Below, piece by piece: positions 11,101 to 18,300 of a stretch of DNA of 64,000 nt (its first letter is position 1; every line of letters begins with the position of its first letter). Location: NCBI GenBank assembly GCA_022652545.1, contig JALCRM010000001.1, forward strand, positions 62,001 to 126,000. The letters run 5' to 3'. The notes below the pieces were generated by a model, which made no database searches, was not told where the DNA came from, and saw only the letters and a program-made list of their open reading frames with translations. Source of the DNA: Lachnospiraceae bacterium (lineage in GTDB: Bacteria; Bacillota; Clostridia; Lachnospirales; Lachnospiraceae). The translations under genes were made by a program, and so were the position numbers.

Positions 11101-11342
11101 CGATGTATCGGTATGCAAAGTATAAGGGCCTGGATTCGACGACGAGCGGAGATATTTCCGGGTATCCTGATGTTTCGTCCGTGAGTTCCTGGGCTGTGGC
11201 CGGCATGAAATGGGCAGTCGGGAACGGCATCATTACAGGGCAGAGAAAGTCTGGTGTCGCATACCTGATGCCAAGGGGCAATGCCACGAGGGCGGAGTGC
11301 GCCGCGATCATCAAGAGGTTCTGCGAAAAGTTCGGGCAATAG
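5145..11342 (+). CDS. Giant secreted SLH protein with DUF285 repeats and Big_2 domains (class A SLH)
   Basis: A 2065-residue exported protein. Order: signal peptide (cut near 29, SSVYA-EG); Ser/Ala/Glu/Thr linker to about 143; Listeria-Bacteroides (InlB B) repeat about 145-217; BspA-type DUF285 repeats about 305-570 (LDVSGVDTSNVTDMAGMF and variants, about 24 residues each); a carboxypeptidase-regulatory-like beta domain near 640-710; a long beta-rich region including a stretch resembling a propeller; a CARDB-like domain about 1498-1582; two Big_2 domains about 1693-1866; and three SLH repeats about 1871-2065 (LTRGQFAAILYR, ITRQEMAAAMYRYA, ATRAECAAIIKRFC). This is the layout of a wall-associated adhesin. 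No catalytic site is recognised. The ATG follows a gcggggg ribosome site at 5131-5137. Confidence 0.88.
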   Translation: MKRRLAGRALAVVLSTAMVFTTVPSSVYAEGENAGQGTEMQSAAITPEAQEAEEEGSVVSGTSVSTSEETAAAEETAAISGTSGTSATTDNSASSAASAASSTSSIAAASGTSAGISASDKSSEVSASDQSAATAVSKAAVEYAIIYDGNAGDDDLTDLPVQKENSDNSKISADIPGRDGYVFKEWNTEKDGSGKDYQPGDSVDLTEDLTLYAQWEAKVQEKLGSTDSEWYKDYSYSVNTDADGNNRLVIGEYTGNLNGLYQSELYVPAKTTIDGVEYTTSITGYNPVDHGMGWGSTFEGIWYSGRQSITKLVFEKGVIFTGKCRTMFADMGKLTELDVSGVDTSNVTDMAGMFNECSELTSLDVSGFDTSNVENMAGMFAGCKKLQKLDVSQFNTSKVTSMGKDPGIVSSQNFYGMFDACESLTSLNVSGFNTENVTTFGGMFKDCSKLQSLDLSHFVTAKAGTLYDMFNGCSSLKTIKIGNMDTGNVVYFDRMFDGCSSLESLDVSTFRTTSAQYIDYMFNDCSSLTSLDLSNFDMKSLSLTDTRGYPSSTFTTFHLLDGCTALKEIEVPTHLNSSISNALPSDFYKTGSDGKADLAAGVFTALPTGLETSISLVRSDEISSGVEGAVSIAVPSGKIAVRVYAENGEVLAGADVGITKADGTSAGEGNTDDTGSFFCETSGKVKISVTKNGYFSKLVTRTLSTGTATCITLLSKSAHSYSCCSIMLDNEIDIQSEKKAIRRVDGGVLDNQIVVNIEKADTAADISSYALLQDGKVITNSSSNTLTVNLEASDKIEAGKKISVCAYNSDGNKAITIDTQLSILESESDGSLTIGKSIDFTIPDNVPILGGNEMSFDTDVNSPIDVEISENKIKIYIGKNTKKTMEEYQKTVLNGADYGSDADLYDIFSDRCNYQKLFGDQLDSTGEKATVAGFSVKQQVYGYGEAYFSPNTSRSVVTCKIIYKITGSGSHTWYWVVLVPLYIDISGEISDEVSLKGVLTFGDGLESYKFSGANKLSTSLTLSAGAGFKGKLDVEASGTGEIDWEISLNDGKSTVDAELSAKVSATAFLFSYEYELYDQTWRWYPQESNSAEKLGADVSDTDNYKLMSRDYVHGSGSMERLNASGSGTSGAEAVLKGIYPMSKPRLVYYGGKQYLFYLDDVSSRGSADRTALYCSVDGGTPFIVQNDKTADFAFDCAAGSDGVYLVWQNATKTFGNSVDNYDSYASAMKLSAAKLSGSTVSKTWTMNTTSGIAPMMPSLAIDGSGVTAAWVENASNSMSMKGTNAVMTETVGGTSASKMAETDKTVTGLSLGLLGGTPTAAWTEDTDGDLTTTADEEIYAVQGTTVTRVTSNDTVDSDPQFASYNGGTHLVWFTGSNYNAIDSLGGTAAGLLSEDNAAANADYMISGDGTNGLLTWWTEDRINDQVNSVLYQTQCTGGAFGSVQQILNTEKRLGSYSTAFDGSGNGKIAYTLKDAIGVAGETDLYVDSTAAIATAAIGSLVFDPDKYVSGSALPVALTLQNTGSAASDVTIKLLSGTTVSWSEDLGGMAAGAETSFDLSNVNVGAGDYNLAVYTDGVLTDESDFRVGDTNLNVVSGDYYSGTDYLTDVRVLNRSKIATGGKLTITANDSSSTELYSTDLATLAGGETASYTVNLTDLFGKTSAKSAVLNVTASESESELGDNTITLYAPDALDDLVSVSLDTGGADLNVGETRQLTATVTPSDTGSSVSWTSSDTSVATVDSNGLVTAVATGTASITATCGDNCVAGSCSINVAQPAGAKVSVTGVSLDSSQVTVGEGKTKQLKATITPSDATNKALAWATSDSAVASVSSEGLVTANGTGTATITVSTADGTFTDKCAVTVIANVDPSAPLPFTDVPSTKWYYSSIQYVYQRGLITGATSTTFNPSSNLTRGQFAAILYRMAGRPAVIYTAKYKDVPDGKYYSAAAMWSSSDSVGVLFGDRNSSGQSVGYYRPLDKITRQEMAAAMYRYAKYKGLDSTTSGDISGYPDVSSVSSWAVAGMKWAVGNGIITGQRKSGVAYLMPRGNATRAECAAIIKRFCEKFGQ

Positions 11343-11373
11343 AAATGACCGATTATTACCGATGAGAGAAAGG

Positions 11374-11423
11374 CTATACTCTATTAACTATGCGGGGCAG
11401 AAGTATGAAAAGGAGACGGGCAG
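11374..11423 (+). pseudogene. Vestigial 5' end of a lost SLH gene
   Basis: About 50 bases here closely copy 5114-5163, the promoter-proximal region, ribosome site and first seven codons of the 5145 SLH gene (shared: aactatgcgggg, cagaag, atgaaaaggagac, ggcag). The reading frame from the ATG at 11405 runs only about 36 codons (MKRRRAASFSAY...) and loses the signal-peptide pattern. This is best read as the remnant of a deleted paralogue. The same bases form a hairpin (11407-11415 with 11425-11433), which may now act as terminator for the 5145 gene. Confidence 0.5.
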
Positions 11424-11433
11424 CCTCCTTTTC
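11407..11433 (+). terminator. Possible terminator of the 5145 SLH gene
   Basis: A 9-bp stem, gaaaaggag (11407-11415) with ctccttttc (11425-11433), and a 9-base loop; the T-rich tract is inside the 3' arm rather than after it, so efficiency is uncertain. It overlaps the vestigial gene start. Confidence 0.35.
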
Positions 11434-11546
11434 TGCTTATTGCCGCTTTCTATTCATACTGACCGTTCTAACCGCTTCTAACCATTTTACTTTGCATTCT
11501 CGGTTAGAAAGAGCATGAGAGCAACATCCCTGTGTGGTGGGTCAAT

Positions 11547-11907
11547 ATGAACGCGGAGAGCATCACAACTGAGTTCAAGAGAGAATATACTGACGACATT
11601 AAAAAAACAGTCATTGCTTTTGCAAATACATCACCGCCTTCATGTCATATAAGACGCGCGAGGTCGAGGGCAAACGCATTGTTGCAGTCAACGTACAAAA
11701 GGGCACGGCGTTTCCATGTCCCGCAATAACCGACTCGCCAATATTTTTTACAGGTTGCACCTGATCGAAGCTTACGGCACCGGCATGCTGAAGAAAAAGG
11801 TGTGCTACCACAAGCGCAAAGAGCAGCTGGCCATTGAGTTGCTGGACGACGGGGATATCCGCAAGCAGGGAAGCGGCAAGACTGTCAGGTATTCCTCTGT
11901 TAAATGA
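11547..11907 (+). pseudogene. Decayed AlbA_2/AAA_4 (Schlafen-like) ATP-binding protein
   Basis: Three conserved pieces of the family appear in order but in three frames and with the intervening parts missing. The N-terminus TEFKREYTDDIKKTVIAFANT is in the first frame. FMSYKTREVEGKRIVAVNVQKG follows in the next (about 11639-11704). RNNRLANIFYRLHLIEAYGTG is in the third (about 11719-11787), leading to a stop at 11905-11907. An intact member has about 400-500 residues, so most of the gene has been deleted. The surrounding bases 11434-11546 and 11908-12024 hold no further recognisable gene; one open stretch after the stop may be more of the same tail. Confidence 0.75.
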
Positions 11908-12024
11908 CTTGAAGAGCAGTTTCCTACAACATATCCAACGCTGTCAATACTCAAACAAAGCAGACGGACAAAATCGCTCGAATCGGTATCTGCTTTGCTC
12001 GGCTTTGACTTGAAATAAGAAGCC

Positions 12025-12069
12025 TCATTAACAAATGATAATGAAAATCCGGCCGGAGGCATATAAAAT
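12025..12069 (+). promoter_or_regulatory. Promoter and putative operator of the orphan LytTR gene
   Basis: ATGAAA (12041-12046), 17 bases, then TAAAAT (12064-12069), preceded by the 17-mer 12025-12041. The spacing and the ggcata bases before the -10 match the Crp/Fnr promoter at 1996-2037; the 17-mer is its exact reverse complement. Confidence 0.5.
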
Positions 12070-12128
12070 CATATTTAATTTGTGGGAGAGCCGATGACCG
12101 GCTATTCGGATTTGTTCTGGGGTAGATT

Positions 12129-12848
12129 ATGCGAATTGCGATTTGTGACGATGACACTGCTTCGGCGGAGGAACTGAGGCAGGAACTGGAGAAAACAGCG
12201 CCAAACCAACAGATCAATGTTTTCACATCGATGGATGCGTTCATGAGTCTGTCCGGAGAATGCAGCTACGACGTGATTTTCGTGGACGTCAATTGCAAAG
12301 CTGAGAAAAGCGGGATCGGCCGCGCAGAAGATCTTTATGTGCGCTGCCCTAAAGCACAGGCTTTTATCGTGACCGGGCATGGGGACAAGCATTCACAGCG
12401 AGTGTTTCTTTCCAGATCCAATCTCTGCGGCTATCTGGTAAAGCCTATAGAACCGGAGATCCTCTCCAACCTTCTGACAGAAGTGCAGGAAAACATGGCT
12501 TTGCGATCCGAAGCAAAGCTCATCATCCGGAACCGCGGGGCAGCACAGGCTGTGCCGTATTCGGAGATCCTGTATTTCGAAAACCGCGGGCACAAGGCCG
12601 TTGCCTGTCTTCAGGACAAAACATATGAAATCAATGACAGTCTTGAGTCTGTCAGAAGTGTTTTGCCTGCGAACTTTCTGAACTGCCACAAGAGTTATTC
12701 GGTAAATATGGATCATATCAGGATTTTCAATGACAGCAGAGTTATTCTGACCAACGGCGCGGAAGTGCCTGTCAGCAGGGCGAGGTTCGCGACAGCCCGC
12801 AGTCTGTATTTCCGTTACACCAGGCAGTCGGCCCGGTCGGAAAATTAA
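12129..12848 (+). CDS. LytTR-family response regulator (orphan)
   Basis: A 239-residue cytoplasmic regulator. The N-terminal receiver (1-120) has the acidic pocket DDD at 7-9, phospho-acceptor D53 (VIFVDVN) and K105 (LVKP). The C-terminal LytTR DNA-binding domain (about 130-235) has ILYFENRGHKAV and FLNCHKSYSVNMDHI. The family activates genes for surface or secreted factors by binding direct repeats near the -35. It closely resembles the regulator at 38652, but no kinase gene lies beside it, so it may respond to the kinase at 39410 or to another signal. It is 195 bases upstream of the class A SLH gene at 13044, with no clear terminator between. The ribosome site is weak (tggggta). Confidence 0.92.
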   Translation: MRIAICDDDTASAEELRQELEKTAPNQQINVFTSMDAFMSLSGECSYDVIFVDVNCKAEKSGIGRAEDLYVRCPKAQAFIVTGHGDKHSQRVFLSRSNLCGYLVKPIEPEILSNLLTEVQENMALRSEAKLIIRNRGAAQAVPYSEILYFENRGHKAVACLQDKTYEINDSLESVRSVLPANFLNCHKSYSVNMDHIRIFNDSRVILTNGAEVPVSRARFATARSLYFRYTRQSARSEN

Positions 12849-13043
12849 TATACGCATTGCACGTCTATTTGCAAATTCGGCATTTTCAATGCCCATTTCT
12901 GAATGAAACAACCGGAATCACAGGCACACAGGTAAAATTGAAAATCATAAGTATTTGTCCGCTTTTTCACGCGATGTCTGCAGCTTCCAGCGCAATGCAG
13001 ACAGTCGTGAAACAGCGGCATTATTTGAAGAGGGGGAAGAGGT

Positions 13044-15278
13044 ATGTGCGGGAAGCTTACCGGAAGGCTCTTTGCTGTTGTTTTGACAGCGGCAATGGTG
13101 TGTACGTCGATTCCGGCGACGGTTTATGCAGAGGGGCAAAATACCGCGCAAAACGGCGATGCTGCGGTGACCTCCGGGACCACGGCAGTAGCCGATACCG
13201 CAGCTTCTGAAGAATTCGCGGCAGAAGCAGGCTCATCTGCTCCGGCAGACGAAGCGGATACATCATCCTCGATTTCTGATACTTCTTCGCAGGAAACCAC
13301 ATCGTATACGATCACCTATGAGGCGAATACAGAAGACGAAGTGACGGATCTGCCGCAGGAAGCAGCAGCTTCCGGGGATGCGGTTCTGGCGAAACAGATC
13401 CCCACGCGCGACGGATACGTCTTCGGCGGGTGGAACACGGCAGCGGACGGCAGTGGAACTGTATATCAGCCCGGGGATACGATTTCTCTTTCGGAAAATG
13501 TCACTCTATTTGCGCAGTGGGAAATTGAGAAAGTGGCGGTGGATACTGCCACTTCGGGGAAGTGCGGAGATAATCTGACATGGAATTATGATGCGGATAC
13601 GAAGACCCTGACGATCAGCGGAACAGGGGAAATGTATGACTATTCTGAGAAAGATTATGTTGATGTGAATAAAGTGATAAAGAAGGTAACGACAGCTCCC
13701 TGGGAAATGGCATATCGAGACACATCGATTACTTTGAAACTATCAAGTGGTGTAACGAAAATAGGAGCATATGCCTTTCGAAGCTGCAAAGGCTTTGTGG
13801 GAAAACTTACGGTTCCCGACAGCGTAACGAGTATAGGAAAGTATGCTTTTTCAAGTTGTAATTTTACAGGGGACTTAGAGATTCCTGACAATGTAACGGA
13901 CATAGGAGAAAGTGCTTTTGAATTTTGTGATTATCTGACAGGTGATCTTAACATACCGAACAGTGTAATAAGTATAGGCGATCTTGCTTTTCAATATTGC
14001 ATCGGATTTACAGGGAACCTGACGATTCCGAACAGTGTAAAGAGTATTGGGCCGTATGCCTTTGCGGATTGTGCTTACCTTACAGGCAGCCTGACGATCC
14101 CGGACAGTGTTACAAGTATCGCAATGGGGGCCTTCTATGATTGCAGCGGACTTACAGGAAATCTGACAATTCCGGCAAGTGCTTCAAGTATAGGCAAGTA
14201 TGCCTTTTATAATTGCAGCGGTTTGACGGGGAGCCTGACCATTCCGGAAAGTGTTACAGATATAGGCGATGAGGCTTTTTACAGCTGCAGTGGCTTTACA
14301 GGAAGTCTGAAGATTCCGGACAGAGTAACAACAATAGGTAACAGAGCATTTGTTAATTGCAGCGGTTTGACAGGAAGCCTGACCATTCCGGACGGCGTAA
14401 CAAGTATAGGTGAGATGGCTTTTGGATACTGCAGCGGCTTGACAGGCAACCTGACGATTCCGGACAGTACGAAAAATTTAGGTGCATATGCCTTTTCTGG
14501 CTGTTCCAAATTGGCAAATATTTTAATTACGCAAAGTGCTGTTACTTTAGGGCAAAATGTGTTCAGCACCGGTTATCCTTCGGATACGCAAATGTCACAG
14601 ATTGTGATCTATGGTTACGCGGGCTCAACTGCAGAAGCGTATGCAAAAAAATATGACATTCCTTTTAAAGATGCCAGGCTATGGCCGGATGGTGTCCCAT
14701 TCACCGATGTCACTACATCCATGTGGTCTTATGCGAGCGTGCAGTATGTCGCGAAGAGAGGTCTGATCACAGGAACATCTGCATCGACCTTCAGCCCGTC
14801 GAGTAACCTTACCCGCGGCCAGTTTGCGGCGATCCTTTACCGTATGGCAGGCAGGCCGGCAGTAACCTATACGGCGAAATTCAAGGATGTACCGGACGGC
14901 AAGTATTATTCCGCAGCGGCAATGTGGTCGAGCAGCGACAGTGTCGGTGTGCTTTTCGGCAGCAGAAATTCCGGCAGCCAGTCCGTGGGTTACTACCGCC
15001 CGCTCGATAAGATCACACGGCAGGAGATGGCCGCGGCGATGTTTCGGTATGCGAAGTACAAAGGCCTCGATACGACTGTGAACGGCGACATTTCCGGATA
15101 TCCTGATGTTTCGTCCGTGAGTTCCTGGGGTGTGGCCGCCATGAAATGGGCAGTCGGAAACGGCATCATCACCGGGCAGAAAAAGTCGGGAGTTGCATAC
15201 CTGATGCCGAAGGGGAATGCCACAAGGGCGGAGTGCGCCGCCATCATCAAGAGGTTCTGCGAAAAGTTCGGACAATAA
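13044..15278 (+). CDS. Secreted SLH protein with BspA leucine-rich repeats (class A SLH)
   Basis: A 744-residue exported protein. Signal peptide cut near 30 (ATVYA-EG); short Ala/Ser/Glu linker to about 90; Listeria-Bacteroides repeat about 92-165 ending LFAQWE; a BspA opening segment (CGDNLTWNYDADTKTLTISG) near 173; about a dozen 23-residue LRR_5 repeats (LTIPDSVTSIGxxAFxxCSG) from about 235 to 510; three SLH repeats about 550-744. BspA repeats in other bacteria bind host or bacterial surfaces; SLH anchors to the wall. The N-terminal 200 residues and the SLH block are almost the same as in the next protein (15393), which has many more repeats. gaggggg at 13029-13035 precedes the ATG. Confidence 0.9.
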   Translation: MCGKLTGRLFAVVLTAAMVCTSIPATVYAEGQNTAQNGDAAVTSGTTAVADTAASEEFAAEAGSSAPADEADTSSSISDTSSQETTSYTITYEANTEDEVTDLPQEAAASGDAVLAKQIPTRDGYVFGGWNTAADGSGTVYQPGDTISLSENVTLFAQWEIEKVAVDTATSGKCGDNLTWNYDADTKTLTISGTGEMYDYSEKDYVDVNKVIKKVTTAPWEMAYRDTSITLKLSSGVTKIGAYAFRSCKGFVGKLTVPDSVTSIGKYAFSSCNFTGDLEIPDNVTDIGESAFEFCDYLTGDLNIPNSVISIGDLAFQYCIGFTGNLTIPNSVKSIGPYAFADCAYLTGSLTIPDSVTSIAMGAFYDCSGLTGNLTIPASASSIGKYAFYNCSGLTGSLTIPESVTDIGDEAFYSCSGFTGSLKIPDRVTTIGNRAFVNCSGLTGSLTIPDGVTSIGEMAFGYCSGLTGNLTIPDSTKNLGAYAFSGCSKLANILITQSAVTLGQNVFSTGYPSDTQMSQIVIYGYAGSTAEAYAKKYDIPFKDARLWPDGVPFTDVTTSMWSYASVQYVAKRGLITGTSASTFSPSSNLTRGQFAAILYRMAGRPAVTYTAKFKDVPDGKYYSAAAMWSSSDSVGVLFGSRNSGSQSVGYYRPLDKITRQEMAAAMFRYAKYKGLDTTVNGDISGYPDVSSVSSWGVAAMKWAVGNGIITGQKKSGVAYLMPKGNATRAECAAIIKRFCEKFGQ

Positions 15279-15392
15279 GCAACGGTGAAGCAGTGGTGCC
15301 CGTTTGAAGCTCACGGTGCCGGTTCAGGAAACCAGCAGCACAAGGCAGACCGTTGTGAAATTACGACAACTTATATCGAGGGGGAAAGAGGT

Positions 15393-18300
15393 ATGCGCGG
15401 GAAGCTTACCGGAAGGTTGATGGCTGTTGTTTTGACAGCGGCTATGGTTTTCACGTCGGTTCCGGCGGCGGTATATGCAGAGGGGCAAAACACTGCACAA
15501 ACCGAAGAGAATGAAGTGACCACGGAGGTGTCGGGAACTTCTGCTTCAACAGCAGAACCTGCTGAGACAGCCGGTACAGGTACAGCTTTGGCAGCCGGCG
15601 ATGTTGCGGCGACTTCACAGACCTCCTCAGGAACATCATCAGAGGCTGCGGCAGATGCAACTACAGAGGCAGATACAGGAGCTTCTGAAGAAGCCGCGAC
15701 GGAAGCCGATACAGCAGCTTCTGAAGAAGCCACGGCAGAAGCAGGCTCAGCTGCTACGGCAGACGGGGCGAATACATCCTCATCTGTTTCTGCTTCTTCC
15801 AAGGAAGCCTCAGCGTATACGATCACCTATGAGGCGAACACAGAGGACGAAGTGACGGATCTGCCGCAGGAAACAACAGCTTCTGCAGATGCGGTTCTGG
15901 TGGAACAGATCCCTACACGTAGCGGATATGTTTTCAGCGGTTGGAACACGGCAGCGGACGGCAGCGGAACAGTATATCAGCCCGGGGATACGATCTCTCT
16001 TTCGGAAAATGTCACTTTATTTGCGCAGTGGGAACTCGAGAAAGTGACTGCAGATACGGCCACTTCGGGAAAGTGCGGAGACAACCTGACATGGAATTAT
16101 GATGCAGATACAAAAACCCTTACGATCAGCGGAACAGGGGCGATGTACGACTATGCAGTGAAAGAGTATGTCGATGCAAATAATACAACGAAATATGTAA
16201 CGACGGCTCCCTGGGAAATGGCATATAGTAATTCCTCTATTGTTTTGGACATTTCGAGCGGAGTAACGAATATAGGAGCATGTGCCTTTCATGGCTGCGG
16301 AGGCCTCACGGGAAGTCTGTCAATTCCGGACAGCGTAATCGACATAGGGAATAGCGCCTTTTCCGACAGCGGATTCACAGGCGGTCTGAAGATTCCGGAC
16401 AGCGTAACCGACATAGGGGATTTTGCCTTTTCCGACAGCGGATTCACAGGCGGTCTGAAGATTCCGGACAGTGTAACTAAAATAGGATATTCTGCTTTTG
16501 ATAGTTGCACACATTTTACTGGGAATTTAGCGATTCCTGACAGCGTTACAGAAATCGGTGAGTCTGCATTCAATAATTGTATGGGGTTCAACGGAACGCT
16601 GACAATTTCAAAAAACATATCAAAAATAGAGCGCCGCACTTTTTATAATTGCAACAACCTTACGGGAAGCCTGGTAATTCCACATAACGTAATCCGTGTT
16701 GACGACGAGGCCTTTTTTAATTGTAGACATTTTTCCGGAAACTTATACATTTCAGATAATCTACAGTATATTGGCAGAGGTGCATTTGAAGAATGTACAG
16801 AACTATCTGGTGATCTCACGTTTAATGACAATGTTTTATATATAGGCGATTATGCATTTTGTTGTTGTCGTGGTTTTACAGGTAAACTTACTCTGCCAAA
16901 TGAAATAATAGCAATAAATGCGGAAGCGTTTGCCGGATGCCAATTCACTGGTGAATTGAAGTTGCCGAGCAGCGTTACTTCGATACATGTACGTGCGTTT
17001 GAAGGCTGCAGTGGTTTTACTGGCAGTCTGAATATACCAAAGGGTGTGACGGAGATTTCGGGCAGTGCTTTTGCAGATCGCAGCGGTTTTACTGGGGAAC
17101 TTGTGCTTCCTAATAGTGTTATCACAATAGGTGATTATGCATTTGATAATTGTATGGGACTTACCGGAAAACTTGTGATCCCTGAAAGTGTTACCAGTAT
17201 TGGAGACTCCACTTTTAAAAATTGCAGTGGACTGACTGGTGATTTGAAAATACCAGATAGCGTAACAGATTTAGGATGTTATGCTTTTTTTGGATGCAGT
17301 GGATTTGACGGGCATCTTATAATTTCAGACAGCATTTCAGAATTAAAATATGGTACTTTTGCAAATTGCTCGGGGTTTACCGGAGAATTAAAATTACCAA
17401 CGAGTATAACAAGTATAGGTGGAAAAGGATATGTAAAAGAAGGGGAAGGAGAGTTTGAAGGTTGCAAAGGTTTCACAGGAACTCTTTCGATTCCCTCAAG
17501 CGTTAAAGAGATCGGTTGTCGGGCATTTTATGGTTGCAGCGGGTTCAACGGAAATTTGAAACTGGATGAAAATTTATCTGTAATTAGTGATTGGGCCTTT
17601 TGGGGATGTAAAGGGTTCGAAGGAAATCTATATATTCCAGATAGTGTAAGCAGCATTGGATCTGATGCTTTTGCATATTGCAGTGGATTCAATAAAAAAC
17701 TGACGTTGTCGAATAATTTATCAGAGATAAAGGAGTCTACTTTTATTGGCTGTAGTGGTTTCACTGAGGATTTGGTTATACCAAACAGTGTAGAGACCAT
17801 TGGAAATTATGCATTTTCTGATTGTAGCGGTTTTAATGGCAAACTTATCTTTTCAGATAGTGTAACAGATATAGGAGTGGAGGCATTCAAAGGCTGCAGC
17901 GGATTTACCGGAGATCTTAAAATCCCAGACAGTGTTGTTAATATAGGATATAGTGTTTTTTCAGGTTGTAGCAGTTTTAATGGATGTCTCAAAATATCTG
18001 AAAATCTATCAAGTTTACCATTCGATGCTTTTTACAATTGCAGATGCTTAACTGGAGGTCTGTTAATACCCCATGGTGTAACAAGTATAGGAGGCAGCGC
18101 TTTTGCGGGCTGTAGTGGCCTCGCAGGCAATCTGTCGATCCCAGATAGTATTACAAAATTAGTTTCCGGTGTATTTGAAGGCTGTAGCGGTTTTACCGGA
18201 AGTTTATCTATTCCGTTTAACGTAACCAGCATTGAAGAAGACGCTTTTTCAGGCTGTATCGGTTTCACCGGCAGCCTTGCGATACCGGACAGTGTAACGA

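Noticed and set aside
11934-12024. Separate small gene after the AlbA_2 pseudogene
   Set aside because: The stretch continues the third pseudogene frame past a stop, has no start with a ribosome site and no recognisable family.
15285-15392. Longer N-terminus for the 15393 SLH gene
   Set aside because: The extra 36 residues hide the signal peptide, and the good ribosome site lies before the ATG at 15393.
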